64,000 bases of DNA from Microbacterium pseudoresistens (GTDB lineage: Bacteria > Actinomycetota > Actinomycetes > Actinomycetales > Microbacteriaceae), in assembly GCF_013409745.1 (NCBI RefSeq), contig NZ_JACCBH010000001.1, positions 806,001-870,000 on the forward strand. The letters are read 5' to 3'. The notes under the pieces are model-generated. The model had not been told where the DNA came from, did not search any database, and was given only the letters and a program-made list of their open reading frames with translations. The position numbers and the translations under genes are program-made. Positions 6,741 through 16,749 of this stretch are shown here, piece by piece (within the stretch, counting starts at the first letter, position 1; each line of letters begins with the position of its first letter).

Positions 6741-8201
6741 TCACTGCAGCGAGGAGGTGAGCCGGGCCAGGTTGTCGAGCACGCGCGAGCGCAACGGCTG
6801 CTGCGCCCACTCCTCGGCGGTGAGCTCACGACTGAGCGAGCGGTACTCGTCTTCTACGGCGCGCAGCTCGTCGACGAACTCCTCGCCGCGCACGAGCATC
6901 GACACCTCCATGTTGAGACCGAAGGAGCGCATGTCCATGTTGCTCGAACCGATGACGGCGATGTCCTCATCGATCGTGAGGCTCTTGGTGTGCAGGATGT
7001 ACGGCTTGCGGTACATCCAGATCTTCACGCCGCCGCGCAGCAGCGCCTCGTAATAGCTGCGCTGGGCGTGGTAGACGATCGCCTGATCGCCCTCCTCCGA
7101 GACGAACAGCTCCACCTGCACTCCCCGGTCGCAGGCGGCCGTGACGGCGAGCAGCACCGCCTCGTTCGGCACGAAATAGGGGCTGACGATCATGATCTTG
7201 CGCTGCGCCGCGTAGAGCAGGCCGAGGAAGAGGCGCAGGTTGTTCTCCACGTCGAATCCCGGGCCCGATGGCACGATCTGGCAGTCCAGGTCGCCCGACC
7301 CGCGCTCGGAGATGTTGAGGCGCAGGGTGTCGGGCACCCGGTCGGTCTCGCTGTAGTAGTCGCTGAGGAACACCGCGTTCACGCTCGACACGACGGGGCC
7401 GTCGATGCGCACCATGAGATCGACCCAGTGCAGCCCGCGACGGATGTTCTTGGGCAGGTTGTACGACGAATCGGTGACGTTCTGCGAGCCGAGGAAGGCG
7501 ACCTCGCCGTCGACCACGAGCAGCTTGCGGTGATTGCGCAGATCCGGCCGCTGCGTGCGCCCCTTGAACGGCTGCACGGGCAGCATGAGGTGCCAGTCGG
7601 CGCCCATCGCATCCAGTCGGCGCACCGTCTGCTTGTACCGCGGCTTCCAGCGGTTCGCCCAGTGATCCAGCAGCACGCGCACCGGCACGCCGCGCGCGGC
7701 CGCCTCCTCCATGGCGCGGAAGAAGCCGTCGGTCGCCTCGTCGGACTGCAGGATGTAGAACTCCACGTGCACGAAGTCACGCGCACCGCGGATCGCGTCT
7801 GCCATGGCATCCAGCGACTCCTGATAGTCGCTGATGATGTGCACGCCGTTGTCGCCGGACAGCGGCAGCGCCCCCATCCGCTGGTTCATCCCCACGAGGG
7901 AGAGCAGCCAGTCGGGGTAGTCGGGACGCAGCGTGCCGAGCCGCACCGACGAGCTCGTCTCGTTGATGTAGGCGTTGATGCGCTCCTGCTTGCGCCGGTA
8001 CGCGCGCGGAAGCCGCGGGTTGCCGATGAGCAGGAAGAGGAAGACGCCCACGATCGGGATGAAGTAGATCGCCAGCAGCCACGCCATGGCCGCCGTGGGG
8101 CGCCGGTTGCGCGGCACGATGATGATCGCGGCGACGCGGATCGACAGGTCGATGACCAGCGCGATCCCCGCCACCCACCAGGGCCAGCCGTCGAAGGTCA
8201 T
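6741..8201 (-). CDS. cls: Cardiolipin synthase (phospholipase D superfamily)
   Basis: This 486-residue membrane enzyme joins two phosphatidylglycerol molecules, or transfers a phosphatidyl group, to make cardiolipin. Two N-terminal membrane helices (about residues 8-28 and 38-60) precede two HKD catalytic motifs. The first is HRKLLVVDGEVAFLGSQN, about residue 225; the second is HTKSLTIDEDIAVIGSSNMD, about residue 405. Length and layout match bacterial Cls. It is a single gene, with no close operon partner on its strand. Confidence 0.92.
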   Translation of the reverse strand: MTFDGWPWWVAGIALVIDLSIRVAAIIIVPRNRRPTAAMAWLLAIYFIPIVGVFLFLLIGNPRLPRAYRRKQERINAYINETSSSVRLGTLRPDYPDWLLSLVGMNQRMGALPLSGDNGVHIISDYQESLDAMADAIRGARDFVHVEFYILQSDEATDGFFRAMEEAAARGVPVRVLLDHWANRWKPRYKQTVRRLDAMGADWHLMLPVQPFKGRTQRPDLRNHRKLLVVDGEVAFLGSQNVTDSSYNLPKNIRRGLHWVDLMVRIDGPVVSSVNAVFLSDYYSETDRVPDTLRLNISERGSGDLDCQIVPSGPGFDVENNLRLFLGLLYAAQRKIMIVSPYFVPNEAVLLAVTAACDRGVQVELFVSEEGDQAIVYHAQRSYYEALLRGGVKIWMYRKPYILHTKSLTIDEDIAVIGSSNMDMRSFGLNMEVSMLVRGEEFVDELRAVEDEYRSLSRELTAEEWAQQPLRSRVLDNLARLTSSLQ

Positions 8202-8268
8202 CGCACTCCTGCCGGGGAGGCGTCGCAGAGGCGCGACTGCATCTCACAGTACCGGGCGTCGCGCGGAG

Positions 8269-8445
8269 TCAGGATGAACGGGGCGGAAGTCCGCGCGCCG
8301 CGCGCTCCTCCGCCTCGATGCGCGCGTGCACGCGACGTTCAGTGCGATCGAAGCGCAGGATGCCGCGCAGCACGATCACGAAGACGATGCACACCGCGAT
8401 CGTCGGCAGGATCGACCATGCCGCCGCGGCCCAGAACTCGTCCAT
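8269..8445 (-). CDS. Small single-pass membrane protein, 58 aa
   Basis: The frame encodes MDEFWAAAAWSILPTIAVC, a hydrophobic helix to about residue 30, then a charged tail (RFDRTERRVHARIEAEER). This is the layout of a tail-exposed, single-span membrane peptide. It sits 67 bp upstream of cls on the same strand and could be co-transcribed with it. Similar tiny proteins are common in Microbacteriaceae genomes, but no function is known to me. Confidence 0.6.
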   Translation of the reverse strand: MDEFWAAAAWSILPTIAVCIVFVIVLRGILRFDRTERRVHARIEAEERAARGLPPRSS

Positions 8446-8589
8446 GCCGTCATCCTACCCGCCGTGCATCGACGCGGCCTGTGCCGGGGCGACGGGGTCT
8501 CCCTCCCCAAGAGCGCATTCCGACGAGTTCGTCACAGGTCGTGGGAACCGGGCCACGGCACGACCGCGGCTGCGCGCAGGATGCTCTGC

Positions 8590-9723
8590 ATGACAACGAT
8601 CCTCCGCGCCTCGGGCGCCGCCCAGCTTCTCTCGCACATCCCCGTCCTCACCGGATTCGTCCCGCGGCACAGCATCGTTCTCCTGCCGTTCTGCGAGTCC
8701 CGCACGATCGGCGCCCTGCGCTTCGACGCGCCCGACCCCGCCTCCGAGGACAGCGACGAGATCGCACGGTTCGCCGCGACCGCCGTCGGCACGGCGTGCC
8801 GCGTCCCCGACACGGATGCCCTCGCCATCGCCTTCTATCTCGACGAGCCGCTGCGCGCCGAGGCGCACGACACACCTCCGCGGAGCGCCCTGCCGCTGAG
8901 CGACCTGGCCGATGAGCTGATGCGACGTGCGGACGCCTGCGGGCTGCATCTGGTCGAGGTGCTCTGCGTCGGCCCCGATGGTTGGAGCGACTATCGCGAC
9001 CCCGCCCGCATCGTGCACCCTCTCGCCGATCTCCCGGCGCCGCCGAGCGTGCCGGGAATCGCCGAGATCGGCGCCGATCAGCACAGCGGGGCGGAGCTCC
9101 CGCAGGTGGACCTCGTGGAGAAGGAGCGCGTGGGGCGTGCGCTCCTCGCGCTCGAGCAGGCGCTGAGTGCGCGTTCGACCCACGAACGCGTCGATCCTCG
9201 GGCGTTCGCGGCGGTCCTCGCCGTCGACGACCTGCCGGTGTTCTTCGAGTCGGTGCTGGATCGGCCCGAGAATCTTCCGCCGTTCTCGACCGCCGCACTG
9301 CTGTGGGCGCTGTCGCGCCCCCTGCTGCGCGATGTCGCCCTGGTGCAATGGGCGCGCGACATCGACGCGGGCGATCGCTCGCTCCAGGCCCAGCTCGCCT
9401 TCCGAGGCGACCCGGCGACGATCCCCTCCGACCTCGGCGAGGTGCTGCTCGGCCGGGGCCCTCGCCCCGACGCCGACCGGCTGGGCGTGGCGCTCACTAT
9501 CGTGCGCGCGGCTGCGGCACGCGCGCCGCGAGCGCAGCGGATCGGGGCCCTCACCGCCGCGGCCTGGCTGTCGTGGGCGCGCGGTCAGGCGACCCACGCG
9601 GCGCACTACTTGAAGCTGGCCGACGACATCGATCCGGAGTTCTCGTTCACCCGGATGCTGCGCGTGCTCGTCGACGGATCGGTGCTGCCGGAATGGGCCT
9701 TCGCCGCCGCGCGCCCGTCATGA
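8590..9723 (+). CDS. DUF4192 family protein
   Basis: This 377-residue cytoplasmic protein opens with the family hallmark [22 protein letters not shown] and ends in an alanine-rich helical region ([21 protein letters not shown]). DUF4192 proteins are restricted to Actinobacteria and have no established role. ATG 8581 is also in frame three codons upstream; 8590 is preferred because AGG lies about nine bases before it. It is convergent with lysS. Confidence 0.85.
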   Translation: MTTILRASGAAQLLSHIPVLTGFVPRHSIVLLPFCESRTIGALRFDAPDPASEDSDEIARFAATAVGTACRVPDTDALAIAFYLDEPLRAEAHDTPPRSALPLSDLADELMRRADACGLHLVEVLCVGPDGWSDYRDPARIVHPLADLPAPPSVPGIAEIGADQHSGAELPQVDLVEKERVGRALLALEQALSARSTHERVDPRAFAAVLAVDDLPVFFESVLDRPENLPPFSTAALLWALSRPLLRDVALVQWARDIDAGDRSLQAQLAFRGDPATIPSDLGEVLLGRGPRPDADRLGVALTIVRAAAARAPRAQRIGALTAAAWLSWARGQATHAAHYLKLADDIDPEFSFTRMLRVLVDGSVLPEWAFAAARPS

Positions 9724-9765
9724 CGGCGGCTATCTGACGACGGAGAGCTACTTGACGACGACGAC

Positions 9766-11295
9766 CTACTTGACGAGCGGGAACAGGATCGTCTCGCGGA
9801 TGCCGAGGCCGGTGAGCGCCATGAGCAGGCGATCGATGCCCATGCCCATGCCGCCCGTCGGGGGCATGCCGTGCTCGAGGGCGCGCAAGAACTCCTCGTC
9901 CACGCGCATCGCCTCCACGTCACCGCGGGCGGCGAGCTTGGCCTGCTCCACGAAGCGCTCGCGCTGGATCACCGGGTCGACGAGCTCGGAGTAGCCGGTG
10001 GCCAGCTCGAACCCGCGCACGTAAAGGTCCCACTTCTCCACGACGCCCGGGATCGAGCGGTGCTCGCGCACGAGGGGGGAGGTGTCGACGGGGAAGTCCA
10101 TGACGAAGGTGGGGCTCACCAGATCGCCCTTGACGAAGTACTCCCACAGCTCCTCGATGAGCTTGCCGTGGGTGGCCTGCGGCGGCACCTCGACGCCCTG
10201 CTCCTCAGCGAAGGACACGAGCTCGTCCACGGGGTCGCCGGGGGCGAAGCGACGACCGGTTGCCTCGGAGAGCGAGTCGTACATCGAGATGCGCGCCCAT
10301 TCGCCACCGAAGTCGTACTCGGTGCCGTCGGCCCAGGTGACGGTCGTCGATCCCGACACAGCGACGGCGGCCTTCTGGATGAGCTCCTGTGTGAGATCGG
10401 CGATGCCGTGGTAGTCGGTGTAGGCCTGGTAGGCCTCGAGCATCGCGAACTCCGGGCTGTGCGTCGAGTCGGCGCCCTCGTTGCGGAAGTTGCGGTTGAT
10501 CTCGAACACCCGATCGATGCCGCCCACCACCGCACGCTTCAGGTACAGCTCGGGCGCGATGCGCAGATAGAGCTCGGCGTCGAAGGCGTTGGAGTGCGTG
10601 ATGAACGGCCGCGCCGCGGCGCCGCCGTGCTGCACCTGCAGCATCGGCGTCTCCACCTCGACGAAGTCGTGCGCGGTGAACGTGCCGCGCAAGCTCGCGT
10701 TGACGGCGGCTCGGGCGCGCACCGTCGTCCGCGCCTGGTCGCGCACGATGAGGTCGAGGAAGCGGCTGCGCACGCGGCCCTCTTCGCTGAGCTCGCCGTA
10801 CACGTTGGGCAGCGGCAGGATCGCCTTCGACGCGATCTGCCATCCGTCGGCCATGATCGACAGCTCACCGCGGCGGCTGGAGATCACCTCGCCGTGCACG
10901 AAGACGTGATCGCCGAGGTCGACGAGCTCCTTCCACCGCGCCAGCGACTCCTCGCCGACGTTCGCCAGGGAGATCATCGCCTGGATGCGTGAGCCGTCTC
11001 CGGACTGCAGGGACGCGAAGCAGAGCTTGCCCGTGTTGCGGCTGAACACCACGCGCCCTGCGATGCCGGCGACGACGCCGGTCTCGGCCCCCGCCTCGAG
11101 GTCGCCGTACTCGGCGCGCAGCGCGGAGATCGTCGTCGTCACGGGCACCGATACGGGGAAGGCGCCGCCCGCCGCGCTCTCGCGCTCGGCGATGAGGCGT
11201 TCGCGCTTGGCCAGCCGCACCGCCTTCTGCTCGAAGACGTCGTCCGCGCCGTCGGCGGGGTCTTGGGCAGGGGTCGGCGCGGGTGCGTCAGTCAT
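9766..11295 (-). CDS. lysS: Lysyl-tRNA synthetase, class II
   Basis: This 509-residue enzyme charges tRNA-Lys. An N-terminal OB-fold anticodon-binding domain (about residues 60-170, with [18 protein letters not shown]) is followed by the class II core. Motif 2 appears as FRNEG with the downstream [15 protein letters not shown], and motif 3 as [13 protein letters not shown] near the C-terminus. The ATG is preceded by GAGGAG. It is the last gene of the folate/PH-domain block on the minus strand. The 3' end is followed by two near-copies of CTACTTGACGA, so the terminal LVK-stop codons appear duplicated just outside the gene. Confidence 0.96.
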   Translation of the reverse strand: MTDAPAPTPAQDPADGADDVFEQKAVRLAKRERLIAERESAAGGAFPVSVPVTTTISALRAEYGDLEAGAETGVVAGIAGRVVFSRNTGKLCFASLQSGDGSRIQAMISLANVGEESLARWKELVDLGDHVFVHGEVISSRRGELSIMADGWQIASKAILPLPNVYGELSEEGRVRSRFLDLIVRDQARTTVRARAAVNASLRGTFTAHDFVEVETPMLQVQHGGAAARPFITHSNAFDAELYLRIAPELYLKRAVVGGIDRVFEINRNFRNEGADSTHSPEFAMLEAYQAYTDYHGIADLTQELIQKAAVAVSGSTTVTWADGTEYDFGGEWARISMYDSLSEATGRRFAPGDPVDELVSFAEEQGVEVPPQATHGKLIEELWEYFVKGDLVSPTFVMDFPVDTSPLVREHRSIPGVVEKWDLYVRGFELATGYSELVDPVIQRERFVEQAKLAARGDVEAMRVDEEFLRALEHGMPPTGGMGMGIDRLLMALTGLGIRETILFPLVK

Positions 11296-11364
11296 GGGGC
11301 GGGGCTCCTCGAGAAGTCGCGTCCCAGTCTACCGGCGCCCTGTATGGGGCACTCCCGGTCGGGA

Positions 11365-12045
11365 TCACTCCCCGACGGGCTCGCGCAGGGCCCGCTCGAA
11401 GGTCGACGACACCAGCGCCGACAGGTATCCACCCGGGTTCTCCACCCCGATGCCGCGGAGGATGCCGGTGGCCTGCCCCACGATCGACCGCGCGAAGGCG
11501 GATGCCGTCGAGATCGCCTCGGCATAGGCGGGTCGATCATCCTCGGCGATCACCACCGGCTCGCATCCCAGTTCGACGGCCAGCGCCTGCGCGATCGGCA
11601 GCACCATCGGCGGCCCGGTCACGGCGGCATAGGCGGCCTGCAGCTGGCGCAGATCGAGCGTCGTGCCGGTGAAACTGATCGCCGGATGCACGGCGAGCGG
11701 GATCGCACCGCCGCGGAGCGCGGGTTCGAGCACCGCCGTGCCGAAGGCCGGGTCGGTGTGCATCACGAGCTGGCCGGGCTGCCATGCCCCGACCTCGGCG
11801 AGGCCCTCGACGAGTCCGGCGAGCTGCTCGGAGGGGACGGCGACGACGACGAGCTGACTCTGGCGCACGAGCTCATCGGCATCGAGGACGGCCACCCCGG
11901 GCAGCACGGCCTCCACCCGGTCGGGGTCGGAGCCGGCGGTGATCCCGATCAGACGATGCCCGGCGCCGGCCAGGGCCGCGCCGATGACGGGTCCGACGTG
12001 ACCGGCGCCGATGATGCCGACGCCGAGCCGTCCGTCACGCGCCAT
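11365..12045 (-). CDS. Rossmann-like/DUF2520 domain oxidoreductase-like protein
   Basis: This 226-residue protein begins LGVGIIGAGHVGPVIGAAL, an NAD(P)-binding GxGxxG fold. A DUF2520 half follows, with HPAISFTG, GCEPVVIAEDDRPAYAEA and a helical C-terminus. Such proteins sit between the PH-domain genes and panC/lysS in many Actinobacteria, and their reaction is unknown. The start at 12045 overlaps the upstream gene by 11 bp. No panC follows here; lysS comes next after 69 bp. Confidence 0.8.
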   Translation of the reverse strand: MARDGRLGVGIIGAGHVGPVIGAALAGAGHRLIGITAGSDPDRVEAVLPGVAVLDADELVRQSQLVVVAVPSEQLAGLVEGLAEVGAWQPGQLVMHTDPAFGTAVLEPALRGGAIPLAVHPAISFTGTTLDLRQLQAAYAAVTGPPMVLPIAQALAVELGCEPVVIAEDDRPAYAEAISTASAFARSIVGQATGILRGIGVENPGGYLSALVSSTFERALREPVGE

Positions 12046-13783
12046 CGATCGGCTCTCGGGGGGCGGGCGGCTCCGCGAGCGGGGCCGGCTCCGCGGCCGC
12101 GGGCGAGGGCGAGACGGCGGGCGCGTACTCGGCGACGACCTCGGCCCAGCGGTGGCCCGGGTCCGCATACGCCGCGTCGGCCGCACGGCGCGCGATGTCG
12201 TCGACGGCGCGCATGAGTGCGCCGGATTCCATGCCGACCACCTCGCCGAGGATCGGCCCGGTCACGCTATGGGCCTTCATCCAGGCCACCCGCTGAGCGC
12301 GGTCGATCGGGCCCTGCGAGGCCGAGACCCCCTGCAGCCGGGCGAGGGGGAATACGGCGAGCTTGCGCCATACGACGCCGCGGCGCATGACGATGCCGTA
12401 GTCGGTCACGGTGAAGCCGTGCCGCCGCCACGACAGCGGCCGACGCCACCATGCGCGCGGCTCGAGCCGCTGGTACGGATCGTCATGCTCCTGCGGGCCG
12501 AACATGCCGTGCTCCCACACCAGCGGGCGGTCCTGCGCGGGCAGGTCGGGCAGCACCAGGGCGAGCACGCGCTCGACGTCGGCGCGAGTGCCCACCGGCA
12601 GCACGATGTTGAACTGCTGCGCCGTCGACGACTGCTGCTGCGCGGCGCTCTTGCCCGACATCCGGTTGATCTTGATCGTCCACCAGCCGAACGGCCGCCA
12701 GAGGAACGACTGCGAGACCTCCACGGCGAAGATGCGTCCCGGCGGGATCGTCTCGGTGACCGTGGTGAGCAGCCCGAAGGTGATGCGGATGCCGTCTCGC
12801 GTGGGCGCGATCGAGTACCGCAGCGAGCGCGAGATCTGCGCCCACGCGATGGCGACGGCGGCAATCACGAACGGGACGCCCACGCCGAGTCCGAGACCCA
12901 GCAGGGCGAGGGTCGCCTCCGGTCCGCCTCCGGAGAGGATGGCGGGCGTGGCGATCGCCATCCCCACGGCGAAGATGACACCGAAGAGCACCAGCCACAC
13001 CCCACCCGTGATCGCCTGCGATCCGATGAGACGGCCGGTGGGAATCGTCACGATGCTCTCGGGCTCGACGTCGGCGCGGTCGACCCCGGCGAACAGCCCC
13101 GTCACGCCGTCGCTCACGGCGCCGCTCAACTGCTGACGCCGCGTGCACGCATCGCCCTGGCCGCGCCCTGCGGCTCTCGCCTCGCGTGCAGCGCGGGCGC
13201 CCGAGGCCAGACGCAGGATCTCGGCGCGCACGGATTCGGCCTTGCCCGTCGACAGGTACTCCAACGCGACGTTCGCGTCGGTGCCCGCACCGACGACCTC
13301 GAGCTTGGCGAGCCCGATCAGCCGTGCGAGGAACGGCCGGGTGAGGTTCACGCCCTGCACCCGATCCAGCGGCGCGCGGCGGTGCGAACGGAAGACGATG
13401 CCCTTGCGCACCTCGACGTCGTCGCCGGTGATGCGGAACTCGTGGAAGCGCCACACGAGCCAGAAGATGACGATGAGCACCAGGAGCACGCCGAGCACGA
13501 TGAGCAGCGCGACGAGGGCGAGGTTGTTGGCCAGCACCCAGTCCACCGGATCGCCGCCGCTGAACTCCTCCGGGTGCACGTCGCGCGGGGTGAAGATGCT
13601 GACGAACCAGAAGATGAGCCGGTCGCGGAAGCTGTTGAACACGATGCCGGCCACGACGATGAGCACCAGGCCGCCCTTGAGCAGCGGGGTGAGCGGATGC
13701 AGGCGGTGCCACTCGCCGTCGGCGAGCGAGTCCGTCTCGGCCGGCGAGCCGTCCGGGCCTGCGGCGGCGTGCGGCTGGCTCAC
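12035..13783 (-). CDS. Large bacterial PH-domain (bPH2, YdbT-like) membrane protein
   Basis: This 582-residue protein has paired membrane helices (LVLIVVAGIVFNSF near residue 40, LVALLIVLGVLLVLIVIFWLV near 90, and another pair near 230-290), each followed by a bacterial PH domain. Examples are EFRITGDDVEVRKGIVFR and FTVTDYGIVMRRGVVWRKLA. It starts at GTG and overlaps the smaller PH gene by GTGA. YdbS/YdbT pairs are widespread in Gram-positive bacteria; in Bacillus they affect resistance to some antimicrobial compounds. The C-terminus is a low-complexity Pro/Ala tail. Confidence 0.83.
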   Translation of the reverse strand: MSQPHAAAGPDGSPAETDSLADGEWHRLHPLTPLLKGGLVLIVVAGIVFNSFRDRLIFWFVSIFTPRDVHPEEFSGGDPVDWVLANNLALVALLIVLGVLLVLIVIFWLVWRFHEFRITGDDVEVRKGIVFRSHRRAPLDRVQGVNLTRPFLARLIGLAKLEVVGAGTDANVALEYLSTGKAESVRAEILRLASGARAAREARAAGRGQGDACTRRQQLSGAVSDGVTGLFAGVDRADVEPESIVTIPTGRLIGSQAITGGVWLVLFGVIFAVGMAIATPAILSGGGPEATLALLGLGLGVGVPFVIAAVAIAWAQISRSLRYSIAPTRDGIRITFGLLTTVTETIPPGRIFAVEVSQSFLWRPFGWWTIKINRMSGKSAAQQQSSTAQQFNIVLPVGTRADVERVLALVLPDLPAQDRPLVWEHGMFGPQEHDDPYQRLEPRAWWRRPLSWRRHGFTVTDYGIVMRRGVVWRKLAVFPLARLQGVSASQGPIDRAQRVAWMKAHSVTGPILGEVVGMESGALMRAVDDIARRAADAAYADPGHRWAEVVAEYAPAVSPSPAAAEPAPLAEPPAPREPIDGA

Positions 13784-14361
13784 AGGCCGGTCCGGCGGGT
13801 CTCGGCGACGTCGATGAGCGTGTCGCGCAGCGTCTCGGCCGCCTCCTGGGTCATGCCAGGGATCTCCACGCCCGTTGTGGCGGCGGCCGTGACGAGCTTG
13901 AGCTTGGCGACGCCGAAGGCGCGATCCAACGGCCCGTGCGTGATGTCGACGAGCTGCATGCGCCCGTACGGCACGGCGATCATCCGCTGCCACAGGATGC
14001 CTTTGCGGAAGACGATGTCGTCGTCGCGCAGCATGTAGCCGATCGCCCGCGCCTGCCTCGGCAGCACGATGAGCGTGATCACGGTGACGACCACGATCGC
14101 GATTCCGGGGAACAGCGCCCAGCCGAGGTGGAAGGCGAGGACGGCGACGAGGACGGCGGCGATCACGACGACGAGCAGCAGCACGTTCTGGAGCACCTGC
14201 GAGACGACGTAGCGCGGCGAGATCTGATGCCAGACGCCGTCGAGCGCGAGCCTGCCCTCGCCCCGCGGCTCCTTGAGCCGGGTGAACGTGCCGTCGTCGA
14301 GCACGGCGTCAGCGGCCGGCTCACCGTGCGGCGGGAGCGGCGGTTCCGGTGTGGTCGTCAT
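13780..14361 (-). CDS. Small bacterial PH-domain (bPH2, YdbS-like) membrane protein
   Basis: This 193-residue protein has two adjacent membrane helices (VLQNVLLLVVVIAAVLVAVL, then a second ending VVVTVITLIVL) and one PH domain (GYMLRDDDIVFRKGILWQR, then VPYGRMQLVDITHGPLDR). The ATG at 14361 lies six bases after GGAGG; 14367 would have no spacing. It overlaps the DUF3180 gene by 41 bp and the larger PH gene by GTGA. It probably forms a membrane complex with that partner. Confidence 0.83.
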   Translation of the reverse strand: MTTTPEPPLPPHGEPAADAVLDDGTFTRLKEPRGEGRLALDGVWHQISPRYVVSQVLQNVLLLVVVIAAVLVAVLAFHLGWALFPGIAIVVVTVITLIVLPRQARAIGYMLRDDDIVFRKGILWQRMIAVPYGRMQLVDITHGPLDRAFGVAKLKLVTAAATTGVEIPGMTQEAAETLRDTLIDVAETRRTGL

Positions 14362-14839
14362 CGTCATCCTCCGTCCCGGCCTCCGCGGAGGCATCGGGAT
14401 CATTCGGCAATGTGCAGAAGCTCTCGGCTACCAGCGCCGCGATCACGAGCACGACGGCTCCGACCAGCGCGGCGACGATCGCCACCGCCGAGCCTACCGG
14501 CGGCGGCACCGGACGCGAGAGGAGGTAGCCGAGCAGTCCCGCGGCGAAGCCCGCGAGCGCGGCGCCGGCCAGGCTCGACGCCCGCGCGAGCACGGCGGTG
14601 CGCAGTGCCCGGAACGGATTCACGCGTCGTCGGTTCTCACCCGTCGCCCGCACGCTGCGCCGGATCTGCCACGCCATCACGAGCAGCCCTGCGCCCAGCA
14701 GCACGAGCAGGATCGGCAGGGCGACCGCGGGGGTGAAGGTCGCCCGGCCCGCCGAGGTCAGCGCATGATCGACGAGCACGCCCGCGGCGGCACCGGCCAG
14801 CGCGACGAGCAGCAGGATGACGGGGGAGGTGCGCTTCAT
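14321..14839 (-). CDS. DUF3180 family membrane protein
   Basis: This 172-residue protein has four predicted membrane helices (residues about 7-25, 35-55, 87-105 and 112-135) and an acidic C-terminal tail (EAGTEDDDDDH). DUF3180 proteins follow folK in many Actinobacteria and have no assigned role. Its ATG overlaps the folK stop by ATGA. Confidence 0.8.
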   Translation of the reverse strand: MKRTSPVILLLVALAGAAAGVLVDHALTSAGRATFTPAVALPILLVLLGAGLLVMAWQIRRSVRATGENRRRVNPFRALRTAVLARASSLAGAALAGFAAGLLGYLLSRPVPPPVGSAVAIVAALVGAVVLVIAALVAESFCTLPNDPDASAEAGTEDDDDDHTGTAAPAAR

Positions 14840-15417
14840 CCCGACGCCCCCGGCGTGCCGTCGGCGGCATTGGACCCGGCGTCGCGGCGCAGTGCATCCA
14901 CGAGCGCCGCGACCCGGCCATGACCGGGCAACACCGCCTCGGGATCGACGTCGAGCCATGGTTCGAGCACGAAGAGCCGCTCGTGCGCGCGCGGATGCGG
15001 CAGCAGCATCCGCGCGTCGTCGCTGCGCACATCTCCGTAAGCGACGAGATCGAGATCGAGCGTGCGGTCGCCCCAGCGCTCGGCGCGCACACGACCGTTC
15101 TCGTCTTCGATCGCGTGCAGCATTCCCAGCAGCACCTGCGGCGCGAGCCGCGTGGTCACGATCGCCACGGCGTTGACGTAGCCGGGGGCGTCGGGATCGG
15201 GCCCGTCCAGCCTCAGCGCGACCGTCTCGACCGGGCGCGACATGCGCACTCCATCGACGAGCGGCAGGCGGCGGATCGCGTCGGCGGCCGCCTCGATCGT
15301 GCCCGCTCGGTCGCCGAGGTTCGCGCCCAGCGCGACCACGGCATCCACGGGCTCGCGTCCGGGGCGCGGATCCGGCATGCGCATCGGCCTGCCGGGCTGC
15401 GGCGGGCGGGGCCTCAT
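14836..15417 (-). CDS. folK: 2-amino-4-hydroxy-6-hydroxymethyldihydropteridine pyrophosphokinase
   Basis: This 193-residue HPPK transfers pyrophosphate from ATP to 6-hydroxymethyl-7,8-dihydropterin, the step before dihydropteroate synthase. The family signature is clear: ALGANLGDRAGTIEAA near the N-terminus and ERWGDRTLDLDLVAYGD at about residues 120-136, which supplies the metal-binding aspartates. LPHPRAHERLFVLEPW follows. It overlaps folB and the DUF3180 gene by ATGA each, inside a five-gene folate operon. Confidence 0.95.
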   Translation of the reverse strand: MRPRPPQPGRPMRMPDPRPGREPVDAVVALGANLGDRAGTIEAAADAIRRLPLVDGVRMSRPVETVALRLDGPDPDAPGYVNAVAIVTTRLAPQVLLGMLHAIEDENGRVRAERWGDRTLDLDLVAYGDVRSDDARMLLPHPRAHERLFVLEPWLDVDPEAVLPGHGRVAALVDALRRDAGSNAADGTPGASG

Positions 15418-15887
15418 GATTCGCCCTGTTCCCGGCCAGCGTTCTCCCCGACGCCCTGTTCCTCAACGCCCCGTTCCCCGCTGCCCCGCCCCGGGGCGCC
15501 GGGCATCGGATGCGGCGCCTCCACACGCCCGCGGTGCACGGTGACAGACACGTCGGCGAAGGTGAGCGGGATCGGGGCGTGCGGCTTGTGCACCGTGACG
15601 GCCACCATCCTCACCCGCTCGTCTTCCAGCGCCGCATCGGCGATGCGCGCCGCGAGCGTCTCGATGAGGTCCACGGGCTCGCCGGCGACGATCGCGGCGA
15701 CCTTCTCGGCGAGCTCACCGTAGTGCACGGTGTCGGCGACGTCGTCGGAGGCGGCGGCATCCTTCAGCGGAAGGTGCAGCGTGAGGTCGATCGTGAACTC
15801 CTGACCGTCGGCGCGCTCGTGCGCGAAGACGCCGTGGCGCCCGAACACCGTGAGGCCGGTGAGGGTGATCTGGTCGAGGAAGTCCAT
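15414..15887 (-). CDS. folB: Dihydroneopterin aldolase
   Basis: This 157-residue enzyme cleaves dihydroneopterin to hydroxymethyldihydropterin. It starts MDFLDQITLTGLTVFGRHG, with the conserved GxxGVFxxER stretch, and retains the LIETLAARIAD helix and the VTVHKPHAPIP segment. Typical FolB proteins are about 120 residues; this one carries a 30-35 residue Gly/Glu-rich tail of unclear use. The gene overlaps folK by ATGA. Confidence 0.93.
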   Translation of the reverse strand: MDFLDQITLTGLTVFGRHGVFAHERADGQEFTIDLTLHLPLKDAAASDDVADTVHYGELAEKVAAIVAGEPVDLIETLAARIADAALEDERVRMVAVTVHKPHAPIPLTFADVSVTVHRGRVEAPHPMPGAPGRGSGERGVEEQGVGENAGREQGES

Positions 15888-15927
15888 GCCCTTAGCGTAC
15901 GGGGAGCGTCCGACGATGCGGCCGCGC

Positions 15928-16749
15928 TCAGCCGTCCCAGGCGGCGCGCACGGCGAGCGCATCCCGCGTGCCGGCGACGTCGTGCACGCGCACGGCCCAC
16001 GCTCCCGCACGCGCGGCGAGCACGCTCGTCACGGCGGTGGCGGCATCCCTGCGCTCCAGCGACGCCTCCTCGCCCAGGGCTCCGGTGAGGAAACGCTTGC
16101 GCGAGGTGCCCACGAGCACCCGTGGTCCCAGCGCGACGACGTCATCGAGTTCGCGCAGCAGCTCCCAGTTCTGTGCGACGGTCTTGGCGAACCCGATGCC
16201 CGGATCCACGATCACCCGTGCCGGGGCGATCCCCGCCGCCGCGGCCGACTCCATCCGCTCGCGGAGCTCCGCGGCGACCTCGCGGCCGATGCGCGTGTAC
16301 TGCGCCTGCGCGTACATATCGGCGGAGGGCCCCCGCCAGTGCCCGAGCACGATGTCGGCACCGCTGTCGGCGACGGCGGCGAACATGTCTGGATCGGCCA
16401 GCCCGCCCGAGACGTCGTTGACGATGCGCGCGCCGGCCCCGATCGCGGCGACCGCCGTCGAGGCATTGAGCGTGTCGACGCTCACAGCGGCGCCGTCGGC
16501 GGCGAGCTGGGCGATCACCGGCAGGATGCGGCGGCGCTCCTCGGCGGGATCGACGCGCTCGGCGCCGGGCCGGGTCGACTCGCCTCCGATATCGAGCACA
16601 CCCGCCCCCTGGGCGCGGAGCAGGCGTCCGTGCGCGATCGCGTCGTCGGCGTCGAAGTAGCGGCCACCGTCGCTGAACGAGTCGGGCGTCGCGTTGACGA
16701 TGCCCCAGATGCCCGTCACCGCGCGGCCCCGGTCATCCCGCCCGCTCAT
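15928..16749 (-). CDS. folP: Dihydropteroate synthase
   Basis: This 273-residue TIM-barrel enzyme condenses the pterin pyrophosphate with p-aminobenzoate and is the sulfonamide target. Signatures are GIVNATPDSFSDGG (about residues 15-28), DIGGESTRPGA (about 53-63), NDVSGG and VLVGTSRKRFL near residue 215. It overlaps folE by 17 bp and lies 40 bp before folB. Confidence 0.95.
   Translation of the reverse strand: MSGRDDRGRAVTGIWGIVNATPDSFSDGGRYFDADDAIAHGRLLRAQGAGVLDIGGESTRPGAERVDPAEERRRILPVIAQLAADGAAVSVDTLNASTAVAAIGAGARIVNDVSGGLADPDMFAAVADSGADIVLGHWRGPSADMYAQAQYTRIGREVAAELRERMESAAAAGIAPARVIVDPGIGFAKTVAQNWELLRELDDVVALGPRVLVGTSRKRFLTGALGEEASLERRDAATAVTSVLAARAGAWAVRVHDVAGTRDALAVRAAWDG

Noticed and set aside
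9724..9780. Three near-copies of CTACTTGACGA at the end of lysS as a regulatory repeat
   Set aside because: The copies are only 11-13 bp and irregularly spaced. A small slippage duplication of the lysS terminal codons explains them.
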